A stretch of DNA of 55,320 bases, from the NCBI GenBank assembly GCA_016650045.1, contig JAENWK010000006.1:1-55320 (forward strand), read 5' to 3'. This document shows, piece by piece, positions 47,872 to 55,320 of this stretch (position 1 is the first letter of the stretch; each line of letters opens with the position of its first letter). This DNA is from Eubacteriaceae bacterium (lineage in GTDB: Bacteria > Bacillota > Clostridia > Eubacteriales > Eubacteriaceae). The position numbers and the translations under genes were made by a program. The notes beneath the pieces were generated by a model. The model was not told where the DNA came from and ran no database searches. It saw only the letters and a program-made list of their open reading frames with translations.

Positions 47872-49497
47872 TTATATAACCTCCTGTAATTCAACTTTAT
47901 ATTCGTCGTAGATCCATGGATTTTCGTCATTTATTTCAATCAGGTTGTCATCGATATGCTCTAACGCTTTTTCATTAATGGCCTCAATGAGAACCGAGAT
48001 CATCCGGTCTTTCTTCTTGGCTATATCACCAATTTTTTTCCACTGGTGACTGAGCAAAAGCTTGATTATTTCTTTTTCATCAGGGGTTAAATGATTTGAA
48101 AAACACTGCATCCCACTTATTTTTTCTGTCGGAATGATTCGTGGTTTTTTAATGATGATCTTTTCTTGCTCTGTAACGATCGGTTCAATGATTAAAGTAT
48201 TCTGGGTGTTTTGGGCAATTCTTCGTATTTCATCAAATTTAGTAGTATCGATTTTAATAATCACTGGCTCTATTTTTTCAGGAATCACCATTTCTCTGGT
48301 CTTTTCCTTTTCTTTTTTGTTTTTTTGCTGTTCTTTCAGTCTTGGATATAAATCCATTTTATGTTGTTCTTCGCAATATTTTCTAACGGTTTTTTCAATC
48401 AGACTGGTTAATACTTTAGAAGAGCCCCTAAACGTAATTTTGTATGAATAATTATATAGTTCCCTTAGATAGAACTCCGTGGTTCTTAGCATTTCTCCGA
48501 TGAAACGTTTATCACTGTAGTATTCGGAATAAGAATACTTGAGCCATTCTCCATTTTCACAGACATACCGTTCGAAATCATTGACAATAGATTTCCGATC
48601 CAAATTTTTTGTGTTCTCATAAAATATACCGCTACGAAATGGAACCCAGCTATCACATGATTCTTTTCCAAACATTTTCTCAAAAAGAGTTGTTTTTCTG
48701 TTTTTATCGTAAAAATCTTCTATTTCCATATAAACCATAGTTAAGGCTTCAATGTAATCATTTTTAAATTCTTTTAAGAATTTACTTTTAAGAATTTTAT
48801 AATTTGAAAAGTCATTAATTAATTCCATAAATCGAAGAAAATTCTTCTCGCTGATCGCAGCCTGGATATCCCCCAGGGCAAAAAGATAAGGATTTTTTTT
48901 TCTGGGAATGTCCTTGATTCGGCTAACATCCATTTCATAATAAATAACATAGTCTTTTAACCAGTCTTTTAAATAGCGATCAATTTTATTATCATAATCT
49001 CTGTATTCATTCCAGATAAACAGTAATTTTTCAAATCCATTTTGAGGTGAGGTCACACCGATGCCATTAATTAATTCATAGATATAAACAAAAACAAAAG
49101 AACTGCTTGTTTTTTCAACAATCCCTTTTCTGACCTTTGTTCGCCAGGTAAAATATCCTCGCAGCTCTGGAAATGACATATCCGTATATTGGGGTAAGTA
49201 TCTTAACACCTCGCCATAATAAGCATAATCATCTTCAAAGTTTTCCATAAACTTGGCCTGTAAATAAAATCGAGCGTTGATATACTCACTTTGCCAATAA
49301 AAGGTATCATTCTTTGGCACTATTCTTAGCATTTCTTTGTATTTTTTAGGGGCAGGCACGGCAAGTTCCGAGGCTTTTTTTATAATTGCCTCTGGTCGAT
49401 AGGATGATTTATTTTTATCGTCATCATTCATATTGACCTTCATAATCTTTGCTTTTGCCAATGCTTCATTGATTAATTTCAAAATATTCGATTCCAT
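47872..49497 (-). CDS. TerB-N domain protein, first gene of the ATPase/helicase operon
   Basis: 541 residues from the ATG at 49497, which has AGGAAAG about nine bases upstream; an ATG at 49554 would add 19 residues. The TerB-N signature is YFTWRTKVRKG (115-125) followed by FVFVYIYELINGIG. Middle residues are helical. A lysine/glutamate-rich linker near 365-395 leads to a TerB-C-like region (KIDTTKFDEIRRIAQNTQ) and a C-terminal domain. TerB-N proteins accompany DUF2791 ATPases and Lhr helicases in a set linked to tellurium-resistance-like stress and DNA processing. No enzymatic motif is seen, so it is likely a scaffold or sensor. Confidence 0.85.
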   Translation of the reverse strand: MESNILKLINEALAKAKIMKVNMNDDDKNKSSYRPEAIIKKASELAVPAPKKYKEMLRIVPKNDTFYWQSEYINARFYLQAKFMENFEDDYAYYGEVLRYLPQYTDMSFPELRGYFTWRTKVRKGIVEKTSSSFVFVYIYELINGIGVTSPQNGFEKLLFIWNEYRDYDNKIDRYLKDWLKDYVIYYEMDVSRIKDIPRKKNPYLFALGDIQAAISEKNFLRFMELINDFSNYKILKSKFLKEFKNDYIEALTMVYMEIEDFYDKNRKTTLFEKMFGKESCDSWVPFRSGIFYENTKNLDRKSIVNDFERYVCENGEWLKYSYSEYYSDKRFIGEMLRTTEFYLRELYNYSYKITFRGSSKVLTSLIEKTVRKYCEEQHKMDLYPRLKEQQKNKKEKEKTREMVIPEKIEPVIIKIDTTKFDEIRRIAQNTQNTLIIEPIVTEQEKIIIKKPRIIPTEKISGMQCFSNHLTPDEKEIIKLLLSHQWKKIGDIAKKKDRMISVLIEAINEKALEHIDDNLIEINDENPWIYDEYKVELQEVI

Positions 49498-49661
49498 TGA
49501 GTTCTTTCCTTTTTGTTGATAAACATTCTGGGATTTTTGATGGGAACCAATCATTATTGATGTGTTCTTCCTTAATCTCTTATTATACTATAGTTACAAT
49601 TGAAATGAGTGCTATTTTTTTTACTTTTGCATAAAAGTTGAGTTTTCTTAATAATAACCAC

Positions 49662-49688
49662 AAAAAATAGCGACCTTGCCGATCGCTG
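49662..49688 (-). terminator. Terminator after rodA-pgi
   Basis: On the minus strand AGCGAT (49687-49682) pairs with GTCGCT (49674-49669), 6 bp with a terminal T-G, then TATTTTTTG. It lies 160 bases past pgi. The rest of the gap 49498-49849 shows no gene. Confidence 0.6.
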
Positions 49689-49849
49689 TTGACTGTTGAT
49701 AACCCTCCTATTTCAATGCCTTATAAATGATTGGTTGCATACGAATCAAACAGATTGATCCTGTTTAGCCTGATACCCCAGACAATAAAATATTATATTA
49801 AAAATACAGTCATGACTAACCTGAATGGTGTTCTCTCATTGTGCTCTGT

Positions 49850-51187
49850 TTATAATCGCTTTTCCAATTCTGCTGTAAGGGCTTCATAGCCAGGCTTATG
49901 GAGAAGTGCGAACATATTTTTCTTGTAGGCTTCAACCCCAGGCTGATCAAAAGGATTCACCCCTAGAAGATATCCATTAATGCCGCAGGCTTTTTCAAAG
50001 AAATAAATAAGCATGCCAATGTTAAAAGCATCCAGTTTGTCAAGATGAATAATCCCATTAGGAATGCCACCATCCACATGTGCCAAAAGGGCTCCCATGT
50101 AGGCTTTTTCATTAACTCCATCAATATTGCGCCCCGCCAGGTAATTCAGACCTTCCAGATCCGTTTTATTGTAAGGAACCTCAAATGACGACTGTTCGTC
50201 GTCAATCACAACCACGGTTTCAAAATGATTCTTAGGGCCATCCTGGATCATTTGTCCCATGGAATGAAGATCTGTGGAAAAATGGACGGCGGCAGGAAAT
50301 AATCCTTTACCGTCTTTTCCGTCACTTTCCCCATAAAGCTGTTTCCACCATTCCCCGATGTATTCCATACCGGGATCATAATCCACTAAAATTTCAATGC
50401 TTTTCCCCCGGTTATAGAGTACATTTCGATATAATGCATATTGGAAGCATGGATTTTCATAAAAATTCGGATTTTGGTATTCCTCGTATCCCGCTTTTCC
50501 ACCGGCCATGAAGGCATCAATGTCAATACCCGCAGCGGCAATGGGCAGTAATCCCACCGCGGTATAAACCGAATATCGCCCACCGATATCATCGGGAATA
50601 ACAAAGCATTCATAGCCTTCTTCATTGGCCATAAATTTCAAGGCCCCTCGGGATCGATCGGTTGTTACAAAAATTCGATCCTTCGCACCCACCTTGCCAT
50701 ACTTTTTTTCAATAAAGTCTTTGAAAAAGCGAAAGGCGATGGCTGACTCAGTAGTGGTTCCAGATTTGGAAATAACATTAACGCAAACTTCCTGGTCTTT
50801 TAAAAGCTCCAGAAGATTTTCTAAATATTTTCCACTGATATTCTGTCCGGCAAAATAAACTTTTGGCGCTTTTCTTTTCGAACGTGGCTCTTCATTAAAA
50901 AATGGGCTGGTTAATGCTGAGATAATGGCTTTCGATCCAAGATAGGACCCACCGATGCCGATGACCACCAGGGCATCGCAGCTCTCCTGAATTTTTTTTG
51001 CCGCTTTTTTAATCCGGGCGTATTCCTCCTGGTCATAATTAACCGGATAATCCACCCAACCAAGAAAATCTTTTCCAACCCCGGTTTTCGCCATTAATGC
51101 CTTGTTGGCCAAGGCCAATTGTCCAAAACGATTTTCAAATTCACTGGTGTTTATATTTGCATAAGAGAGATCAAACTGAATACTCAT
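49850..51187 (-). CDS. pgi: Glucose-6-phosphate isomerase
   Basis: 445 residues, the short Gram-positive form. It interconverts glucose 6-phosphate and fructose 6-phosphate. Seen are LVVIGIGGSYLGSKAIISAL, VISKSGTTTESAIAFR (phosphate-binding SKSGTT) and DDIGGRYSVYTAVGLLP. The C-terminal GVNPFDQPGVEAYKKNMFAL is the other hallmark. It lies 41 bases after rodA, probably in one transcript. Confidence 0.97.
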   Translation of the reverse strand: MSIQFDLSYANINTSEFENRFGQLALANKALMAKTGVGKDFLGWVDYPVNYDQEEYARIKKAAKKIQESCDALVVIGIGGSYLGSKAIISALTSPFFNEEPRSKRKAPKVYFAGQNISGKYLENLLELLKDQEVCVNVISKSGTTTESAIAFRFFKDFIEKKYGKVGAKDRIFVTTDRSRGALKFMANEEGYECFVIPDDIGGRYSVYTAVGLLPIAAAGIDIDAFMAGGKAGYEEYQNPNFYENPCFQYALYRNVLYNRGKSIEILVDYDPGMEYIGEWWKQLYGESDGKDGKGLFPAAVHFSTDLHSMGQMIQDGPKNHFETVVVIDDEQSSFEVPYNKTDLEGLNYLAGRNIDGVNEKAYMGALLAHVDGGIPNGIIHLDKLDAFNIGMLIYFFEKACGINGYLLGVNPFDQPGVEAYKKNMFALLHKPGYEALTAELEKRL

Positions 51188-51228
51188 AAACCTACCTAGC
51201 CTTTCATTATAAATTTAATTTAATCTGA

Positions 51229-52347
51229 TTAAAACCGGACAGTTAAACGTCGTCTATAAATGTTCAAAACAAATCCCACCGCCACCATATTAATGATCAG
51301 CGAACTCCCGCCATAGCTGATAAACGGCAGGGTGATTCCCGTGATGGGCAATAAACCAATGGTCATGCCAATATTTTCAGTAATCTGGAATAAAAACATG
51401 AAAAATATTCCGAAGATCACCAGGGTTCCGTACATATCCTGGGCCGCCTTGGCACTTCTTAATAACCGCAGCATAAAAAATAAAAACAACAGGATGACCA
51501 GCACCGCTCCAATAAATCCAACTGTTTCACTGATCACTGAAAAGATAAAGTCCGTCCATTGAGCCGGCAGAAAATCAAGTTTTGTCATTGTCCCCTGGGT
51601 AAAAAGGCCTCTTCCGAAAAGCTCCCCCGAACCAATGGTAATTTTAGACTGAATGGCATGATACCCGGTTCCCAGAGGGTCTAACTCCGGATTTAAAAAG
51701 GAAAGAATTCTTGATTTTTGATAATCCAGAGCAAAAAACCATGCCGTTGGTATTGCGATAAATGAAAAAAGAAAGAGTCCATAAAAATAGCGTATATTAA
51801 ACCCCGCGACAAATAACATTCCCAAAGCAATAATCAATATAACCAATGCCTGACCAAAATCAGGCTGGAGGATCATTAACACTACCGGCGGCAAAATAAA
51901 TGCCACGGGTACGATTAAATCCTCTGCACAATCCAGGCGATCATAGCGAAGTTCCAAAATTTTTGCAAAGGACAAAATAAAACCTATTTTGGCAACTTCC
52001 GAAGTTTGAACCTCAAAGAAGCCAAGATTAATCCATCCCGTGGTTCCCATATTAGTGGTTCCAACCCCGGGAATAAAAACAATAAACAGCACAACAAGTG
52101 AAATACCATAAATCCATTTCCAGTGATCGGCAAAAAAATCATAATCACTTTTTAGCAGGAAGAATATAAAAACACATCCGATAATAAAGGAAATACTCTG
52201 TTTTATGATATATATTTCAGAACCGGTATCGGTGAGACCCTCCACATTGGTGGCGGTAAAAATAGAAACCATGCCGATTGTGAAAAGCATCAAAACCGCG
52301 ATGATCAAGCCATAATCCAAATTTTTATAGTCGTTTTTTAATCGCAT
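51229..52347 (-). CDS. rodA: RodA/FtsW-family peptidoglycan glycosyltransferase
   Basis: 372 residues with about ten membrane helices. It is a SEDS peptidoglycan polymerase of the elongation machinery. Family segments are NMGTTGWINLGFFEVQTSE, LQPDFGQALVILIIALGM and LPITGITLPFISYGGSSLIINM. Length and the absence of a long tail favour RodA over FtsW. The ribosome site GGAGG lies six bases before the ATG. pgi follows in the same direction. Confidence 0.93.
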   Translation of the reverse strand: MRLKNDYKNLDYGLIIAVLMLFTIGMVSIFTATNVEGLTDTGSEIYIIKQSISFIIGCVFIFFLLKSDYDFFADHWKWIYGISLVVLFIVFIPGVGTTNMGTTGWINLGFFEVQTSEVAKIGFILSFAKILELRYDRLDCAEDLIVPVAFILPPVVLMILQPDFGQALVILIIALGMLFVAGFNIRYFYGLFLFSFIAIPTAWFFALDYQKSRILSFLNPELDPLGTGYHAIQSKITIGSGELFGRGLFTQGTMTKLDFLPAQWTDFIFSVISETVGFIGAVLVILLFLFFMLRLLRSAKAAQDMYGTLVIFGIFFMFLFQITENIGMTIGLLPITGITLPFISYGGSSLIINMVAVGFVLNIYRRRLTVRF

Positions 52348-52432
52348 TCATATCCTCCAAATGCACTCTTAATAGTTATATTATAACATAGCCAGCAAAG
52401 ATTCTCTATTGACAAGTTTAATAAAAGAAACA

Positions 52433-52629
52433 CTGATTTTTCTCAAATCACAGTTTAGTGGTGACAAACCTCTTTGCGGACATTTGTTTATCGTTGTGTG
52501 CTGCAAGATCGTATAGGCTGCGCCTGTTCGCCATGATGCACACAACATGATGAAATAAAAATCCGCAAAAAGGTTTGTCAAATTACTTTGTCTATATTTT
52601 CCGCTGATTTTTCTTAAATCAGGGTTTAG
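52433..52629. repeat. Complex intergenic inverted-repeat element
   Basis: The 393-base gap between the divergent rodA and aldo/keto reductase genes holds a long imperfect palindrome. Left arm 52463-52501 starts GACAAACCT and ends GTTGTGTGC; right arm 52538-52579 starts GCACACAAC and ends AGGTTTGTC; the loop is 52502-52537. Flanking it are two direct copies of a 26-base unit starting CTGATTTTTCT, at 52433-52458 and 52604-52629 (23 of 26 identical), each itself able to form a small hairpin. No gene is seen. The promoter for the downstream aldo/keto reductase must lie to its right. Confidence 0.8.
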
Positions 52630-52740
52630 GAGTCATTATTTTTGCAAAACCTTGTTGTTGCTTAATGATCCCATTTTTGATGACTTTTCTGTGGCAATGT
52701 GTTAAAATAAGCAATAAGTTGTAAAATAAAGAGGTGCAAA

Positions 52741-53772
52741 ATGAAAAAACGAACACTCGGAAAAACCGGTTTAGAAGTTTCTCTCATTGGGTTTGGTGGG
52801 ATTCCCATCCAACGATGTAACCAATGGGATGTTGATGAAATTATCGAGAATCTTATTGAAGAGGGCGTGAACTTCATTGATACTGCCAGAGCCTATACGA
52901 ACAGTGAAGAAATGATTGGTGAAGCCTTGAAAAAATGGGGTCGGGAAAATTTTTATCTAGCAACCAAAACCCCGAAACTCACCTATGACGATGTTATGGC
53001 CGATGTGAAAATCAGCCTTGAAGAATTACAGACAAGCTGTATCGACCTTTATCAATTCCACAACTGCAAAACCAATGAATCCTATGAAATCATTATGGGA
53101 CCTCATGGCGGGTATGCCGCACTGATTGACGCTCAGAAAAAAGGGCTTATCAAACATATTGGGATTACCTCTCACAGCTATGAAGTTCTTGATCGGGTCT
53201 TGGATGAAGGACATTTTGAAACCATCCAATTTCCTTATAATATTGTTGAAAATCGGGGAACCACCCTTTTTGAAAAAGCCAACGCAAAAAACGTCGGGGT
53301 GATTGTTATGAAACCCCTGGCTGGCGGAGCCTTTATCCATTCCAATTATGCCCTGCGATGGGTAGCTGAAAACGCAAATATTTCAACTTTGATTCCCGGA
53401 ATGGATTCGGTAAAACAGGTTCTTGCCAACACCCTTGTTGGCAATGACTTCACTCCATTAAATGTCGAAGAGCGCAAAATCCTTGAAGCCGATGCCAAGG
53501 CTCTGGGAAAAACATTTTGCCGCCGTTGTGGTTACTGCAGTCCCTGTCCCCAGGGCATTGACATCCCCATGCAATTTATTGTGGAAGGTTATTACCGCCG
53601 TTACAACCTTGAGGAATGGGCTCTGGATCGCTATAACAGCTTTGCTTCCAATGCATCGGATTGCATTGAATGTGGGGAATGCGAGCCTAGATGCCCCTAT
53701 AATCTCCCAATTCGTGAAATGCTGAAAAAAACAAGCGCACTTTTTGATCCATTGGTTGAACGTCAAAAATAG
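52741..53772 (+). CDS. Aldo/keto reductase with C-terminal ferredoxin-type domain
   Basis: 343 residues. The reductase barrel has TLGKTGLEVSLIGFGG, FIDTARAYTNSEEMIGEAL and IKHIGITSHS. The C-terminal part carries two [4Fe-4S] motifs, CRRCGYCSPCP and CIECGECEPRCP. Such fused oxidoreductases occur in anaerobes and may exchange electrons with ferredoxin rather than NADPH alone; the substrate is unknown. The ribosome site is GAGGTG. A bidirectional terminator follows. Confidence 0.93.
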   Translation: MKKRTLGKTGLEVSLIGFGGIPIQRCNQWDVDEIIENLIEEGVNFIDTARAYTNSEEMIGEALKKWGRENFYLATKTPKLTYDDVMADVKISLEELQTSCIDLYQFHNCKTNESYEIIMGPHGGYAALIDAQKKGLIKHIGITSHSYEVLDRVLDEGHFETIQFPYNIVENRGTTLFEKANAKNVGVIVMKPLAGGAFIHSNYALRWVAENANISTLIPGMDSVKQVLANTLVGNDFTPLNVEERKILEADAKALGKTFCRRCGYCSPCPQGIDIPMQFIVEGYYRRYNLEEWALDRYNSFASNASDCIECGECEPRCPYNLPIREMLKKTSALFDPLVERQK

Positions 53773-53774
53773 TC

Positions 53775-53810
53775 AAAAAAAATCGAGCCTTTATGGCCCG
53801 ATTTTTTTTG
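53775..53810. terminator. Bidirectional terminator between aldo/keto reductase and gldA
   Basis: AATCGAGCC, loop TTTAT, GGCCCGATT (53781-53803) with A- and T-runs on both sides. The one mismatch becomes a G-T wobble on the minus strand. Confidence 0.88.
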
Positions 53811-53822
53811 CTTTAAATAATT

Positions 53823-54920
53823 TTATAATCCTAAATATAAGCGTCCCAGAGCATCTGCCGCCATAATAGCGGCGTAAACTGTATCAGCGTCAACATCAAA
53901 AGGCATATTGTGAATGGTTTCTCCTGGATCAGCTGCCGCTACGGCAACAGCCATGATCTTTTCAGGTGTCACTTCCACACATCCCAATTCCCCAAGGGTA
54001 ATTGGTAATCCAACGGAAAGACAGAAATCAATGACTTCTTCAATATCTTCCATGGATCTATTTTCCATCACTAATTGTACCAGGGTTCCAAAGGCAACTT
54101 TTTCACCGTGATACATATGATGACATTCGGATAATACGGTTAGTCCATTATGAATGGCATGACCTGCGGCCAGGCCGCCGCTTTCAAAACCCACACCGCT
54201 GAGGTATGTGTTTGCTTCAATAACATTTTCAACGGCGGGAGTACAGGTCCCAACTTCCACGGCCAGTTTTGCTTTCAATCCATCTTCGATGAGGATATCA
54301 TAGCATAATCGTGCCAATGCCAAAGCTGATCTGGTAGGATGAGCCCCTGACATGGTGGTTCCGTTAGAATCAACGGTGGCCTGAGCTTCAAAATAGGTTG
54401 CCAGTGCATCGCCCATTCCAGAAACAAAAAGTCTTACCGGTGCTGTTTTTATAATATCGGTATCCATTATAACGATTTCAGGATTTTTAGGAAGAACCAA
54501 ATATTGATCGAAAATGCCATCTTCTTTATATATAACGGCAAGTGCTGAACATGGTGCATCGGTGGATGCAATGGATGGTGCGATAACCACTGGTAATTTT
54601 TCATAATGAGCTGTCGCTTTTGCAGTATCAAGGGTTTTACCTCCGCCAATACCGACAACTACATCACAACCGTTCGCTTTTACTATTTTTTGAAGTCGTG
54701 CGACTTCAACCATTGAGCATTCACCACCAAATTTTTCAGGGAAAAATTTGATTCCTGCAGCTTGAAAGCTTTCTTTTAATTCATCGGATTTTGTACGCAT
54801 CATGGTTCCGCTCATTAATACGAGAGCCGATGTTCCAAATTTGCCTACATGTTCTGGTAATTTTTTAACTTCACCTGCGCCCTGTACGTAACGGCTAGGA
54901 GACATAATAATCTTTTGCAT
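53823..54920 (-). CDS. gldA: Glycerol dehydrogenase
   Basis: 365 residues, standard length. It oxidises glycerol to dihydroxyacetone with NAD using one Zn. Seen are SPSRYVQGAGEVKKLPEHVG, VVGIGGGKTLDTAKATAHY, PSIASTDAPCSALAVIY, and the metal histidines in GLAAGHAIHNGL and HHMYHGEKVAFG. The ribosome site is CGGAGGT. Upstream on the minus strand a TATAAT near 54960 may be its -10, with a weak -35. Confidence 0.96.
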   Translation of the reverse strand: MQKIIMSPSRYVQGAGEVKKLPEHVGKFGTSALVLMSGTMMRTKSDELKESFQAAGIKFFPEKFGGECSMVEVARLQKIVKANGCDVVVGIGGGKTLDTAKATAHYEKLPVVIAPSIASTDAPCSALAVIYKEDGIFDQYLVLPKNPEIVIMDTDIIKTAPVRLFVSGMGDALATYFEAQATVDSNGTTMSGAHPTRSALALARLCYDILIEDGLKAKLAVEVGTCTPAVENVIEANTYLSGVGFESGGLAAGHAIHNGLTVLSECHHMYHGEKVAFGTLVQLVMENRSMEDIEEVIDFCLSVGLPITLGELGCVEVTPEKIMAVAVAAADPGETIHNMPFDVDADTVYAAIMAADALGRLYLGL

Positions 54921-55116
54921 TTTTCTTACCTCCGAAAATATATTTTTCCTTTAAACATTATATCAAATTAAACACAAAATAAATGGTTAAACAGCTAAAA
55001 AAAATGGTTGGAAACAGATCATAATTTACTATGATGTTTAACGTTTTCAAAATAATAAGCAAAATCTTGTTGGCTATGTATAAAATTTCATATTGTAAAT
55101 TTTATCTTTTCTTTTG

Positions 55117-55142
55117 AAAAAAGACTGCGCAAAAGAGCAGCC
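55117..55142 (-). terminator. Terminator after the Clp-type gene
   Basis: On the minus strand GGCTGC, an eight-base loop and GCAGTC are followed by TTTTTT (55122-55117). The plus-strand version has an A-C mismatch, so it works for minus-strand transcripts. A second inverted repeat, AAATCTGTTT-ATA-AAACAGATTT, lies at 55157-55179. The gap 54921-55205 has no gene. Confidence 0.7.
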
Positions 55143-55205
55143 CTTTTTCAGTAGAGAAATCTGTTTATAAAACAGATTTTAAATGAGAGTTAAATGGTCA
55201 AAATT

Positions 55206-55320
55206 TTATTTTTTTTCCTCATCAATGAAAAAATCACCATTGGGTCGAACATCAATAAAGATGGTTTGTCCTTCATGAACATTTCCGCGAATGATTTCTT
55301 TACCCACCATGGTTTCAATG
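55206..55320 (-). CDS. 3' end of a Clp-type AAA+ ATPase gene (partial)
   Basis: The last 37 codons of a gene that runs off the window, ending in TAA at 55206. The product tail reads MVGKEIIRGNVHEGQTIFID followed by VRPNGDFFIDEEKK. This resembles the C-terminal domain of ClpB/ClpC-type chaperone ATPases, where a conserved K-I-I-x-G-x-x-x-E/K-G-x-x-I pattern closes the protein. It is short evidence, so other Clp paralogues are possible. Confidence 0.6.
   Translation of the reverse strand, partial: IETMVGKEIIRGNVHEGQTIFIDVRPNGDFFIDEEKK

Noticed and set aside
43513-49554. A complete BREX phage-defence locus
   Set aside because: The ATPase and helicase are BrxD/BrxHI-like, but PglX, PglZ, BrxA, BrxB and BrxL are not present within the window.

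Overview
The window reads as chromosomal DNA of an anaerobic, low-GC Gram-positive bacterium of the class Clostridia. Acetobacterium or another member of the Eubacteriaceae is the most likely source. This is inferred from gene content: a single-chain pyruvate:ferredoxin oxidoreductase, a tungstate transporter beside molybdopterin genes, an [FeFe]-hydrogenase-like sensor, ferredoxin-type aldo/keto reductase, and strong AGGAGG ribosome sites. No rRNA, tRNA, CRISPR array, prophage or transposase was seen.

Layout. Positions 28-1753 hold glyA with two small membrane-protein genes. Positions 1813-7370 hold a minus-strand molybdopterin operon (small membrane protein, moeA, a moeA-binding-protein fusion, moaA, moaC, MOSC) and a candidate short lipoprotein gene. 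The divergent pair thiF-like/mogA (7435-8623) completes the cofactor set. Positions 8697-11338 hold a PC4/YdbC-like protein, a glutaredoxin, upp and an amino-acid permease. Positions 11502-14608 form a three-gene putative H2/redox-sensing module: a [2Fe-2S] protein, an [FeFe]-hydrogenase-like PAS protein and a SpoIIE-type phosphatase. tupABC (15099-17457) supplies tungstate.

Positions 17572-28677 carry branched-chain amino-acid synthesis on the minus strand: ilvC behind a T-box leader, then leuA, cimA, leuC, leuD, leuB, ilvD and ilvB. cimA implies isoleucine made from pyruvate and acetyl-CoA via citramalate. The leuA-cimA-leuC-leuD block is flanked by two inverted copies of a palindromic repeat. 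Positions 29288-35157 hold tadA, a probable pantothenate ECF transporter divergent from coaBC, a split threonine/serine exporter, and a CoA-disulfide-reductase/rhodanese with an ArsR regulator. Positions 35171-43368 hold galE, the pyruvate:ferredoxin oxidoreductase, a polyphosphate phosphotransferase, an isocitrate dehydrogenase-like enzyme and an HD protein.

Positions 43513-49497 are the most unusual region: a tightly coupled operon of a TerB-N protein, a DUF2791/BrxD-type ATPase, an Lhr-like DEVH helicase and a HAD phosphatase. It looks like a DNA-processing or defence complex and is not a full BREX locus. The window ends with rodA-pgi, an intricate inverted-repeat element (52433-52629), an aldo/keto reductase, gldA and the 3' end of a Clp-type ATPase gene.

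All gene calls come from reading motifs by eye; no database search was run.
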